Below, piece by piece: positions 1 through 11,740 of a DNA stretch of 64,000 nucleotides. Made by a program: the position numbers and the translations under genes. How positions within the stretch are numbered: position 1 is the first letter of the stretch; every line of letters begins with the position of its first letter. This stretch comes from Bimastos eiseni (lineage: Eukaryota > Annelida > Clitellata > Crassiclitellata > Lumbricidae), in the NCBI GenBank assembly GCA_959347315.1, contig OY365806.1:50204842-50268841 (forward strand), written 5' to 3'. Under the pieces are notes generated by a model. The model was not told the DNA's origin, did no database searches, and was given only the letters and a program-made list of their open reading frames with translations.

Positions 1-3000
1 AAGACAAAGCCAGAGAATAAGACAAAGCCAGAGAATAAGACAAAGCCAGAGAATAAGACAAAGCCAGCGAATAAGACAAAGCTAAAGAATATGACAAAGC
101 CAGAGAATATGACAAAGCCAGAGATTAAGACAAAGCCAGAGAATTAGACACTGCTACAGAATAAGACAAAGCCAGAGAATAAGACAAAGCCAGAGAATAA
201 GACAAAGCAAGAGAATAAGACAAAGCTAAAGAATATCACAAAGCCAGCGAATAAGACAAAGCCAGAAAATAAGACAAAGCCAGAGAATAAGACAAAGCCA
301 GCGAATAAGACAAAGCCAGTGAATAAGACAAAGCCAGAGAATAAGACAAAGCCAGCGAGTAAGACAAAGCCAGAGAATAACACAAAACTAGAGAATAAGA
401 CAAAGCCAGAGAATAAGACAAAGCCAGAGAATAAGACAAAGCCAGAGAATAAGACAAAGCAAGAGAATAAGACAAAGCCAGCGAATAAGACAGACAAAGC
501 TACAGAATAAGATAAAGCCAGAGAATGAGACAAAGCCAGAGAATAAGACAAAGCAAGAGAATGAGACAAAGCCAGAGAATAAGACAAAGCCAGAGAATGA
601 GACAAAGCCAGAGAATAAGACAAAGCCAGAGAATATGACAAAGCCAGAGAATGAGACACAGCCAGAGAATTGGACACAGCTACAGAATAAGACAAAGCCA
701 GAGAATAAGACAAAGCCAGAGAATAAGACAAAGCAAGAGAATGAGACGAAGCCAGAGAATATGACAAAGCCAGAGAATAAGACAAAGCCAGCGAATAAGA
801 CAAAGCCAGCGAATAAGACAAAGCCAGAAAATAAGACAAAGCCAGAGAATGAGACAAAGCCAGAGAATAAGATAAAGCCAGAGAATAAGACAAAGCCAGA
901 AAATAAGACAAAGCCAGAGAATAAGACAAAGCCAGAGAATTAGACACAGCTACAGAATAAGACAAAGCCAGAGAATAAGACAAAGCCAGAGAATAAGACA
1001 AAGCAAGAGAATAAGACAAAGCCAGAGAATAACACAAAGCCAGAGAATAACACAAAGCCAGAGAAAGAGACAAAGACAGAAAATAAGACAAAGCCAGAGA
1101 ATAGGACATTGCCAGAGAATAAGACAAAGCCAGAGAATAAGACAAAGCCAGAGAATTAGACACAGCTACAGAATAAGACAAAGCCAGAGAATAAGACAAA
1201 GCCAGAGAATAAGACAAAGCCAGAGAATAAGACAAAGACAGAGAATAAGACATTGCCAGAGAATAACACAAAGCCAGAGAATAAGACCAAGCTAAAGAAT
1301 ATGACAAAGCCAGAGAATGAGACAAAGCCAGAGAATAAGACAAAGCCAGAGAATAAGACAAAGCTACAGAATAAGACAAAGCCAGAGAATGAGACAAAGC
1401 CAGAGAATAAGACAAAGCAAGAGAATGAGACAAAGCCAGAGAATATGACAAAGCCAGAGAATGAGACAAAGCCAGAGAATAAGACAAAGCCAGAGAATAT
1501 GACAAAGCCAGAGAATGAGACAAAGCCAGAGAATTAGACACAGCTACAGAATAAGACAAAGCCAGAGAATAAGACAAAGCCAGAGAATAAGACAAAGCAA
1601 GAGAATGAGACGAAGCCAGAGAGTATGACAAAGCCAGAGAATAAGACAAAGCCAGCGAATAAGACAAAGCCAGAAAATAAGACAAAGCCGGAAAATGAGA
1701 CAAAGCCAGAGAATAAGACAAAGCCAGAGAATAAGACAAAGCCAGAGAATAAGACAAAGCCTGCGAATAAGACAAAGCCAGAAAATAAGACAAAGCCAGA
1801 GAATAAGACAAAGCCAGAGAATGAGACAAAGCCAGAGAATTAGACACAGCTACAGAATAAGACAAAGCAAGAGAATAAGACAAAGCCAGAGAATAAGACA
1901 AAGCCAGAGAATAAGACAAAGCAAGAGAATAAGACAAAGCCAGAGAATAAGACAAAGCCAGAGAATAAGACAAAGCCAGAGAATAAGACAAAGCCAGAGA
2001 ATAAGACAAAGCCAGCGAATAAGACAAAGCTAAAGAATATGACAAAGCCAGCGAATATGACAAAGCCAGAGAATAAGACAAAGCCAGAGAATTAGACACA
2101 GCTACAGAATAAGACAAAGCCAGAGAATATGACAAAGCCAGAGAATAAGACAAAGCCAGAGAATATGACAAAGCCAGAGATTAAGACAAATCCAGAGAAT
2201 TAGACACTGCTACAGAATAAGACAAAGCCAGAGAATAAGACAAAGCCAGAGAATAAGACAAAGCAAGAGAATAAGACAAAGCTAAAGAATATCACAAAGC
2301 CAGCGAATAAGACAAAGCCAGAAAATAAGACAAAGCCAGAGAATAAGACAAAGCCAGCGAATAAGACAAAGCCAGTGAATAAGACAAAGCCAGAGAATAA
2401 GACAAAGCCAGCGAGTAAGACAAAGCCAGAGAATAACCCAAAACTAGAGAATAAGACAAAGCCAGAGAATAAGACAAAGCCAGAGAATAAGACAAAGCCA
2501 GAGAATAAGACAAAGCAAGAGAATAAGACAAAGCTAAAGAATATGACAAAGCCAGAGAATATGACAAAGCCAGAGAATAAGACAAAGCCAGAGAATTAGA
2601 CACAGCTACAGAATAAGACAAAGCCAGAGAATATGACAAAGCCAGAGAATAAGACAAAGCCAGAGAATATGACAAAGCCAGAGAATAAGACAAAGCCAGA
2701 GAATTAGACACAGCTACAGAATAAGACAAAGCCAGAGAATAAGACAAAGCCAGCGAGTAAGACAAAGCCAGAGAATAACACAAAACTAGAGAATAAGACA
2801 AAGCCAGAGAATAAGACATAGCCAGAGAATAAGACAAAGCCAGAGAATGAGACAAAGCCAGAGAATAAGACAAAGCCAGAGAATAAGACAAAGCCAGAGA
2901 ATAAGACAAAGCCAGCGAATAAGACAAAGCCAGAAAATAAGACAAAGCCAGAGAATAAGTCAAAGCCAGAGAATAAAACAAAGCCAGAGAATAAGAAAAA

Positions 3001-4475
3001 GCCAGAGAATAAGACATTGCCAGAGAATAATACAAAGACAGAGAATAAGACATTGCCAGAGAATAACACAAAGCCAGAGAATAAGACCAAGCTAAAGAAT
3101 ATGACAAAGCCAGAGAATGAGACAAAGCCAGAGAATAAGACAAAGCCAGAGAATAAGACAAAGCTACAGAATAAGACAAAGCCAGAGAATGAGACAAAGC
3201 CAGAGAATAAGACAAAGCCAGAGAATGAGACAAAGCCAGAGAATAAGACAAAGCCAGAGAATGAGACAAAGCCAGAGAATAAGACAAAGCCAGAGAATAA
3301 GACAAAGCCAGAGAATAAGACAAAGCAAGAGAATAAGACAAAGCTAAAGAATATCACAAAGCCAGCGAATAAGACAAAGCCAGAAAATAAGACAAAGCCA
3401 GAGAATAAGACAAAGCCAGCGAATAAGACAAAGCCAGTGAATAAGACAAAGCCAGAGAATAAGACAAAGCCAGAGAATAAGACAAAGCCAGCGAGTAAGA
3501 CAAAGCCAGAGAATAACACAAAACTAGAGAATAAGACAAAGCCAGAGAATAAGACAAAGCCAGAGAATAAGACAAAGCCAGAGAATAAGACAAAGCAAGA
3601 GAATAAGACAAAGCTAAAGAATATGACAAAGCCAGAGAATATGACAAAGCCAGAGAATAAGACAAAGCCAGAGAATTAGACACAGCTACAGAATAAGACA
3701 AAGCCAGAGAATATGACAAAGCCAGAGAATAAGACAAAGCCAGAGAATATGACAAAGCCAGAGAATAAGACAAAGCCAGAGAATTAGACACAGCTACAGA
3801 ATAAGACAAAGCCAGAGAATAAGACAAAGCAAGAGAATAAGACAAAGCTAAAGAATATCACAAAGCCAGCGAATAAGACAAAGCCAGAAAATAAGACAAA
3901 GCCAGAGAATAAGACAAAGCCAGCGAGTAAGACAAAGCCAGAGAATAACACAAAACTAGAGAATAAGACAAAGCCAGAGAATAAGACAAAGCCAGAGAAT
4001 AAGACAAAGCCAGAGAATAAGACAAAGCAAGAGAATAAGACAAAGCTAAAGAATATGACAAAGCCAGAGAATATGACAAAGCCAGAGAATAAGACAAAGC
4101 CAGAGAATTAGACACAGCTACAGAATAAGACAAAGCCAGAGAATATGACAAAGCCAGAGAATAAGACAAAGCCAGAGAATATGACAAAGCCAGAGAATAA
4201 GACAAAGCCAGAGAATTAGACACAGCTACAGAATAAGACAAAGCCAGAGAATAAGACAAAGCAAGAGAATAAGACAAAGCTAAAGAATATCACATAGCGA
4301 GCGAATAAGACAAAGCCAGAAAATAAGACAAAGCCAGAGAATAAGACAAAGCCAGCGAATAAGACAAAGCCAGCGAGTAAGACAAAGCCAGAGAATAAGA
4401 CAAAGCCAGCGAGTAAGACAAAGCCAGAGAATAACACAAAACTAGAGAACAAGACAAAGCCAGAGAATGAGACAA
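1..4475. repeat. 18-bp minisatellite array, truncated by window edge
   Basis: About 248 head-to-tail copies of an 18-bp unit, consensus gacaaagccagagaataa. The plus strand is purine-rich. Point variants (gcgaat, gaatat, gaatga, aagctaaag, gaattagacacagctacag) recur in fixed order, giving higher-order blocks: the marker gctaaagaatatcac occurs near 225, 2281, 3343, 3847 and 4279. The last four spacings are exact multiples of 18 (1062, 504, 432). The first spacing is 4 bases off because of a 4-base insertion near 490. Since 18 is divisible by three, one plus frame reads a KTKPEN-type hexapeptide, broken by TAG in the gaattag variant. Two minus frames read SYSLAL or LFSGFV repeats for up to 675 codons. 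I see no start context, splice sites or non-repeat coding flank, so I read it as non-coding satellite DNA. Confidence 0.95.
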
Positions 4476-4622
4476 ATACACAGAAGAAGACAGCGCCAGA
4501 GAGGAAAATAAAGACAGAGACAGAGGAGAGACAGATAGAAAGAATGACATCTGTGGGGCTGAATTAAGTCAGAATCAGTGAACAGATCTTTGTCCAATTC
4601 AACCTTTCATTCATTCATTCAT
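4476..4622. repeat. Degenerate purine-rich array edge and CATT repeat
   Basis: The 18-bp array decays here into irregular GAGACAGA-like sequence up to about 4545. A short (CATT)n run follows at about 4604-4622. Nothing coding is seen. Confidence 0.7.
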
Positions 4623-4698
4623 TCCAATTGACAATTGTCTATCACTCAGTTGGTCTGGATGTCTTTGTATCTGTTGTCTACATGTATATACGGATCTG

Positions 4699-4905
4699 TC
4701 TGTCTGTCTGTCTTTCTGTCTATCTCTATCTTTCTCTCACTGTCTATCTCTGTCTCTGTCTGTTTGTCTGTCTCTGTTTGTTGTCTATATCTGTCCCATC
4801 TCTCTGTGTCTCTGTCTGTCTCACTATGTTTCTCTCTGCCTCGATCTGTGTCTCTGTGTGTTTCTATCTCTGTGTCTCTCTGTCTCTCTGTGTTTGTCTA
4901 CATGT
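4699..4905. repeat. Pyrimidine-rich TCTG/TCTC simple repeat
   Basis: An irregular run of tctgtc and tctctg tetranucleotides. Two overlapping plus-strand frames cross it only because the repeat has no stop codons. No gene. Confidence 0.85.
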
Positions 4906-6144
4906 ATATTTGTGTTAATCTTTCACAGTATCTGTTTCACACTGCTTGGGGGCAGGTTTAGCAGATGTCTTTGAACACTGCTCTCAAGTAATATTGAAAT
5001 ACTTCATATGCATCTAAAATATATATAAATTATGTATATATAATATATTTATATACATAATTTAATAATGCCTATGTATTATAGATCTCATACATATCTA
5101 TTGTTGCGCTTCTTATAGAAGTAACCTAATCACTTAATTTAATTTCGAATGTTTTCAATGACACAATTTAAGAAAAATTCCTTTAGCACTATATTGCTTA
5201 CTTGTCTTTACTTTACATTCCTTTCAAAGTTTCCTTCCTTCCCTTCCATCTGTAATCCTTGCCTTTATTTTACCTGTGTTTCAAAGTTCATGTAGATTTT
5301 TTCATTCTACCTCAATTCACCAACCCTGCATATATCAAAGTCTAGCTAATGCTATTTTGCAACTTCCCACTTTACTCAGGCTTATACCTTGCTAGACGTG
5401 CATACATTACCTCATTAAAATATCTTCTGCAGACCTATCTGAAATTTAACTTCCAGTCTTGCCCTTACCATAAGCCCTATGGCTTCATTCCAGTTTTCCA
5501 ATGTAAGGAAGGATTAATCTTCCTTAAAAATCTTCTTTAAGAACTTTACTTACTTATTTTTTCTGTTTTGCTTTACCTTACTGGATCTTATCTTAATGAT
5601 TCTAATTAAACTTGTCGACCTATGTTGTGTACATTGTTAAGTAGTTGTCTTGACCGCGCATTCACGCATACATTTATAAAGCAAGTTCGAGATCTTCCAG
5701 TTCGAAGGCCAGCGCTCAGCATCCAATAGGGAGGGTGGCGTTGATTTTAACTCAATCTACCCGTAAGTCGCTTTCTGCCGCTTTCTGTGGTTTCCTTCTC
5801 GGCCCTCACTCATTGTGGAAGGTAAGAGCCAACTCTCAAAGCGTATACTCTTACGCATCGACCTGTCCTTTCGGAACAGTCTTCCTCTAATCGCGTACAG
5901 ACTATTTCTTCTTCTGTCCGTTCATAGACTCATCATCACTCGGTGGTGTCGATCCCATATCTCACTGTAACACTGTCCTTGTGTGGGACGTCATACGATC
6001 TCTTTCCTTCGTCTTTTGTTTTACGTCCTTGTCGCGGGTTACACTCTCGCCACTCCTTCTTCTTGATGACGAGAGTACCCGCTGGTTCTTTCCTTTATCA
6101 CCAAGCTCAGCAACACGACACACTTGATGGTTTTAATATGTATA

Positions 6145-6182
<38 letters not shown>

Positions 6183-7110
6183 TCATCCTATCTACACGTA
6201 CTAGAGTTATTAGTGTCCTTTTGATATGTTTCCCTGCTTTACGTTGGAGACGAGATACCCAACTACGTTGATTATCCTTATCGTCAGAACGACCTAGCGT
6301 TTCTCCCCGTTCCGAAACAAGTCCCTGTTCCTTTGCTTGCTACGCTATATGAATCCTTCTAGAGGCGATTTCCTTCGCCATCCCAAACGCAAACCTCGTA
6401 TCTCTATTGCACGACAGGTCACCTGCAGAAACCATTACTAAACCCTGGTTGGTCGGGTCTTGGCGTCCTTAGCGTAACGTCAGATTCCTAGGGGCGTCCA
6501 GTTATTGTTTGACTAACAGCTGTTATGGCTGAGCCTTATTAGTGACAATGAATTCCATTACTACAGTTATGCCGCCTAACAGATTGCACTGTTCATATCG
6601 GAATTGTCCCGTATTCATGATTAGTGTCAACCAGCCGGTCCAGACCAAATCTCCAACTGATTCATGAATAACTGGTCTGTGGGTCGCAGAGATGGAAGGG
6701 GTAGGCGTCCGCCTCAAGGTGTCGGGTTTCGCTGCTTGACACTCCGTTGATATTTGCATATTCCTTGGTGTCTGTATTGAGGCCATCTGCTTCAGGCGAA
6801 GTCCATTGATGTCTCTCCTCTGAGGTTTCAGGTAGACATTCTCATCCGTAGTTCTCCTACGCCTCTGCTGTCGATCGATGACTTTTATATAGCGCCATCG
6901 TCCAGAGTGACGCACGTCACAGTCCTGTGACCTTTGCACCCTACCGACCTACCTTCAATTTTCCAACCTTTGGACTGACATAGATAACTCTGCATGTGGA
7001 TGAGTTATATTATAACTCATATTCCTTCTATTCTCTGCCCAAGCTATGTTGTCTTCATTTTGTAAAGATAAGTCTAGGCCTGTTTAGACATCGTATACTC
7101 ATGATCACTT
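4906..7110. other. Unassigned intergenic or intronic DNA
   Basis: No recognisable gene. It contains AT-rich palindromic sequence at about 5020-5075 and a (TA)n run at 6151-6179. A GC-richer stretch at about 5640-6960 has open frames on both strands, including 138 codons on the minus strand from 6939 to 6523. I recognise no domain in any of them. The text ggcgctatataaaa, read on the minus strand near 6890, resembles the LINE/SINE tails seen elsewhere in the window, so part of this stretch may be old retroelement. Confidence 0.5.
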
Positions 7111-7819
7111 TTGTTGTCAAGACATGAAACCTCAGGACCAAGACCAATACATTTGGCCTCAAGACCATTACTTTGAAAAGTCACAATCATACTCAGACTT
7201 CTAATCCTTAATAAAAAATTGTCAAGTTCGATTCTTTTATTTTAATCAATAAAACTCTAGATGCAGACTGCAGAGAATTCTGGATTCGTACTTACAACAG
7301 TCCTTCATGCGAAATGTTATTCCAAATGCCTGATGAATCCTATAAAAACCAATTCACTTGGTAATTTTCTGACCAAATGGGTCCTCATTATAATGGGACA
7401 AACTACGTTCTACAGGTGCTGAAGTCACTGGCACAGACAACAGCCCTTCAAGCACTGGATATCAATGTCGAAATCGTGAGTGAGTCTTTTGAAATGACAG
7501 GAAGTCGAAAAATTGTCCAAAACTAAAGATCAAAATTAGATGTGTTCCTGAATCATGCAGAGTTGCCAGTTGTCAGCTGATGATGTCTAAGAATGCAGGA
7601 ATGCATTCTAAGATCTTTGACAACAACCTTAAGACGACGGCAATGATTAATCACTATTCATGCTGACAGTCGAGTCTTGCTAGACTAAGACTTTTTATAC
7701 TAGGATCAAGACCAAGACTCTGAACCTCAGGACCTTTGGTCTCTCAAGACCAAGGCAAGGCCATTTTAAAACAAACTCAAGTGCGCTCAAAACCAAGACC
7801 CTGATCTTATGGACAACAA
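7111..7819. mobile_element. CAAGACC-rich segment with imperfect terminal inverted repeats
   Basis: The left end ttgttgtcaagacat and the right end ggacaacaa are inverted matches, followed inward on each side by CAGGACCAAGACC-like text. Internal CAAGACC motifs cluster at both ends. The flanks read gatcac on the left and gatcag on the right, which could be a short target duplication. The style resembles the two hAT-like elements at 15636-16516 and 61789-62844, but the terminal bases differ. It is either a relative of those elements or an unrelated decayed repeat. Confidence 0.35.
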
Positions 7820-8265
7820 GATCAGGTGGTGCTCTACCTTCCCATATACATACTGGTCAATTATATATAATACATACATGCATACATTCATATATATACA
7901 ATGTACAAATGCTCATCAATCAATCAATCAAAATCAATGGAACTCAATATAGCACCCCTTAATTTAAAGATTTCGACTCAGAGCATACATACATGTATAC
8001 TTGATGCATGCGTGCATACATAACCTTATTTTACTTTGCCTTGCCTTAGAGAATGTGATCAAAGCCTCTATGTTGTCTAATGTTTCAATATTCAGAAGGC
8101 AATTTTCAGATTATGGAAGGAGCGACAAAGCGTATCCTTTCAAATGCAGTGGATAACGTCGTCATCGCTGTGTTGTTGTCTTCGTTCTATGGTAAATGAA
8201 ATCTGAGCGTGATTTGGGTGTGGTAGAATACATGTGGCATTTTGGATCCGGACCCTATGCTTATA
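7820..8265. other. No gene seen
   Basis: AT-rich DNA with short catacata and atcaatcaatca runs. It contains the left TA of the mariner insertion site at 8264-8265. Confidence 0.5.
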
Positions 8266-9238
8266 CACCGTGTCTCAAAATAAACCAAGCAAAATTGTTT
8301 TTGTCAGAAATTGCGTCAAATATCCACCAATTTTAATACCTTTTGGTTGATAGATGGCATAATAGCTGAAGTTTGATGCTGTATATAAATTGTCCACCTC
8401 ACCTAACTCATATCACCGCACTAAGTTATTAAACATAGATGTGACAATTTTTATATGATGCTTAAATTTTATAACTTGCAACAAACTATCTGACGACTGA
8501 ATTAGAACGCAGTAAACTAAAATATGGTTTACTTAGCAGAGTTTTTAATTGTTACGACAGATCTGCTTAAGAGTGTTAGAATTGGTGCTCGAAATGTGTC
8601 CCGCTTACACGGACACAAGTGCTTAGACGGCGGCGACGCCACTGGCCGATAGCAGCATCAACGACCGACTGGTCAAGGCGCGCCCACTCGTCAATCAGAC
8701 GCGTTTTGAGTTTGTCGACGTTGGCTATACTGGAGCGGTAAACCTTCTCCTGCAGCACACTCCATATGCTATATTTGACTGGGTTAAGATCCGGTGAATT
8801 CGACGGCAACAGTGTTTGCGGGGTGAAGTCGGACGTCTCTCGATCCAGGAAAGAGACGGTGTCGCGTGCTCGATGCGCAGGGGCGCCATCCTGTTGAAAG
8901 ACAAAAGACTCGCCTTGGGATATCCGGCCTATGTCTTGCCGCAACTTCTGGGCAAGAAGTCTGTCGCGATAGTATGCCACATTCAATTTGACACCCGGCT
9001 CGATGAAAAGGAGTTCAGTGCAGCCATTGCAAGTAATAAAATCTAAGCGTTATATAAAAAATTGATACTTCTGTGTTTAGAAGGTAGTGCGGTGATATGA
9101 GTCCGGTGAGGTGGAAAATTTATATATAGCATAACAGTTCAGCTATGCCAGCTACCTACCAAAAGTTATTAGAATTGGTGGAAATTTGACGAAGTTCTGA
9201 CCAAAACAATTTTGCTTGATTTATTTTGATACACGATG
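8266..9238 (-). mobile_element. Tc1/mariner-family DNA transposon, internally deleted
   Basis: A 973-bp element bounded by TA on both sides (8264-8265 and 9239-9240), the target duplication typical of the IS630-Tc1-mariner superfamily. The terminal inverted repeats are long: the left end from 8266 and the reverse complement of the right end share about 90 bases at high identity, starting caccgtgtctcaaaataaac and catcgtgtatcaaaataaat. Between them lies the C-terminal half of a transposase on the minus strand. Full-length relatives are usually longer, so the DNA-binding half has been lost. Confidence 0.9.
8576..9049 (-). pseudogene. Tc1/mariner transposase, C-terminal fragment
   Basis: Open from an in-frame stop just above 9049 to a stop at the 8576 end, about 157 codons with no internal stop. 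The reading begins inside the catalytic domain (ELLFIEPGVKLNVAYYRD), with no start codon at the natural position; the first ATG is at 8986. It carries the second catalytic aspartate in FQQDGAPAHRA and the third acidic region in SNSPDLNPV, both standard DDE_3 landmarks. The N-terminal helix-turn-helix domains and the first catalytic aspartate are absent. It cannot act alone, though its inverted repeats might be mobilised by a complete relative. Family assignment is firm; the exact clade is not. Confidence 0.88.
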
Positions 9239-9239
9239 T

Positions 9240-9738
9240 AAATAGCTGCCCAGATCACGTGACAGAAAGATACAGAATCCAGTAGTCCGTTTGCTAACTG
9301 TTTGAATATTTATCGTTTCTCTGAGATGCGTCTTGCTTCTTGCCCGTACAAGCGCCGCGATATTATGCTCTTGGTAATAATGGCAGGGTCAATCAATAGC
9401 GTAGAGACATAGGGGAGGGAAAGGAGAGGGGAGGGTGGCCGTGGTGCTGACTTTTAACTGGACAAAGTGACAGAATTGCGGTCCGAATGACGTGCAGACA
9501 CAGTTCCCTGAATTTCGGCTTTTTGCCAATCAATATACATTCGTTGGAAAGTGACTACTGCATTCCTAACACAACGCTGACCACTCTTTATAATAAAATG
9601 TACGCACGGTTCTCGTGTAGGACCTACAAGTGTATGTATTTATGTGAAAATGCAGCTCATATACTTTTAAATATTATCTGTTTTAAATATATGTGTATGT
9701 TTCAGTCTTTATATGTATGTAGATACTCGTGGGTTTAT
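9240..9738. other. No gene seen
   Basis: Ordinary sequence with a purine-rich patch at about 9410-9440. Frames present have no recognisable domain. Confidence 0.45.
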
Positions 9739-9992
9739 GGCGCGGTGGCAGATTGGTTAGAGCGGTCGACTCGTAACGCAGAGTGTAGGTTCGATCCTCA
9801 TCCGAGGCGTCACTGTGTAGGAGACCTTGTACTAGAAACCTTGAGCAAGTCCTATGCACACAATTGCTCTGCATTACAACTGCAGTTGCGCCGTCGAGGC
9901 GTGTGTATGCACTTCTGAGCAAAAGATGTTGGAAGAAGGGCGGTATAAAATTTTGGTAATAATAACAATAATAATAATAATTATAATATTAG
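9739..9992 (+). mobile_element. tRNA-derived SINE, complete-looking copy (family 1)
   Basis: The head resembles a tRNA promoter. An A box lies at about 9746-9760 (tggcagattggttag) and a B box at about 9788-9797 (ggttcgatcc), the spacing expected of an RNA polymerase III internal promoter. A unique body follows (ccttgagcaagtcc, ctgagcaaaagatgttgg), then the tail gaagggcggtataaaatttt and an AAT/AAC-rich end. Partial relatives lie at 47845-48010 and 50903-51165. The tail resembles LINE 3' ends elsewhere in the window. Confidence 0.85.
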
Positions 9993-11029
9993 GGGTGAAA
10001 CAGTGAGTGGACATTTGAACCTGCCTAAGAAGCAGAGAACCAAATAATAATATTATTAATGATCCTAGTAGTAATAATAATAATGATGATGATGATGATG
10101 ATGATAATAACAATAATACTAATGATAACGATATAAATTATAATAATAAGAGACTAAAGAGTTATGATGATGATAAAAATAAGATGCACACCTAGGATGA
10201 GTCCTGATTTCTGAGAGATAAAGTTCTTTACTTCTGACAATTCTTGTTTTTCTGAGGGATAGTTTCTGACGTAGGTAAGAAAATAATTCATATAATTGAA
10301 AGACAGAAATGTCCACATGTGTGTCACTATGTGTGTAATGTTATGCTCGTGTTTAATGGCCAATCTCCGTCAAAGGGTGGTCGAGTTCTGCAAAGAGGGC
10401 AAACACCTGGCAGACACCAGTAGAGGGCACTTGAGTCCTGCATAGAGGGTGAGCATCAAAAACCACTCGAAGGTGCTCGAGTCTAGCATGGCAGTAAGAA
10501 AAACACAAAGAGAGCACAGTGAGCATAATAGAGAACTGTGCTAGTGGGCAAAAGAGAGCTTAGAGAGGAGAAGAGAACTCACCGACCACAAGTGAGCAGA
10601 ATAGAGCACAGAGAAGAATAGAGCAGAGTGGGCAGAAGAGAGCACTGAGTGCACCCTTCCTCAACTTTCTGTTATGCTCTGAAAGACTCATTTCATTTCG
10701 ATATTTGGTTCTGCTATTTTAGCCTATATATAAACACATTTTAAAATTGTTTTAAACCATCATTGGGGTTAGACAAACAGCTAGCTTAACTAATAATAAT
10801 AATAATTTCAATTTAAGTAGTAATGCCTTACATATAAATAATATAATCAAAGAGAGCATCATATTCAAGATCCATCTTGTTAGCCACGCTTCTTTTGTTG
10901 TCTCTGATCCTCCTTCAAATACACAAGAGAGTAAGTAAGTATGAGCTGAGTCAGGACATGGTATCTTCGTTTAGCGGCCTGTGGGGATCTTCTGGTCCCT
11001 TGCTGCCGTTGGTCAACATGACTGTACCA
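9993..11029. other. Simple-repeat-rich DNA, no gene
   Basis: (AAT)n and (GAT)n trinucleotide runs lie at about 10065-10150. At about 10500-10660 there is a degenerate repeat built on agagcacagtgagca and gaatagagca, with irregular spacing. No domain is recognisable. Confidence 0.5.
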
Positions 11030-11205
11030 TGCACTGTCGTGCATTGGTTCTTCCCTTTAGAATAACCTTCCTCTCGACATGCGAGCTGTCCATTTAGACT
11101 GATGCCTACATTTTATCTCTATGTTAAGACGCACCTGTTCAGGTCCTGTAGACGACCATATTCATAGTTCTTCAGAGGAGTTCCTAAGATGGGCCTTATA
11201 AAAAG
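11030..11205 (+). pseudogene. LINE ORF2 C-terminal remnant
   Basis: Read across frameshifts, the plus strand gives NNLPLDMRAVHLD followed in another frame by FYLYVKTHLFRS. This matches the layout of the extreme C-terminus of CR1/L2-type LINE polyproteins (WNSLP...R...FK..LKTHLF). It is short, frameshifted and inactive. The assignment rests on motif order alone. Confidence 0.55.
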
Positions 11206-11539
11206 CCTGGATGCAAACATACATACACAGATCATAGGCATACGTCATTTGCATGGACAGAACTTGACATTATAAAGCCTGCTTGAAGTAGCTTGCTGCT
11301 GACCATAATACATTAATTGCTCCAATTACCATTACAATTATATTATCGATGATATTTATTTTATGAGGTAAATGAAGAGAGGCGATAGAAGAAGAAAATG
11401 GCAGCCTCTCCTGCTTGCCCTTGGCTGGAGAGGCTGCCATTGATATGAAGTGTGGCAACTTCATTTCTTAGCCGCGGCATATGAGGCCGTGTGGCCAGTC
11501 CTCTCCTTCTTCTCACTGACAGTGTACGGTCAGTGTACT

Positions 11540-11740
11540 CACTATGGCTGAATTGGTTAGAATGCACAGATGGAGAAGATATATAGAATCAGATTTTTTC
11601 TGTCATGACGTGGATTTGAACCCCGGTCTGTCAGTTGACAGTTCATTACACTAACCACTGGACTATCATATGCCTTGGTATACGTAATCTTATTAATGAC
11701 TATGAGTAGATTTCATGAAGAGGCGCTATATCAAGTTTTA
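11540..11740. mobile_element. tRNA-like SINE remnant(s)
   Basis: On the minus strand from about 11671 to 11600 there is a tRNA-like block: A box tagtccagtggttagtg and B box ggggttcaaatcc. The anticodon arm does not fold into a normal 5-bp stem and 7-base loop. A second A-box-like string, tggctgaattggttagaa, lies on the plus strand near 11546. Downstream at about 11716 is gaagaggcgctatatcaa, a tail shared with LINE ends. Probably a composite of old SINE pieces rather than a working tRNA gene. Confidence 0.5.

Noticed and set aside
6523..6939. LTR retrotransposon promoter or gag-like gene
   Set aside because: A TATATAAAAG string and a 138-codon frame suggested an LTR, but no terminal repeats, primer-binding site or polypurine tract were found, and the TATA string matches the LINE/SINE tail motif.
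11600..11671. Functional tRNA gene on the minus strand
   Set aside because: Good A and B boxes, but the anticodon arm does not form a 5-bp stem with a 7-base loop, and LINE/SINE tail sequence lies nearby. Called a SINE relic.
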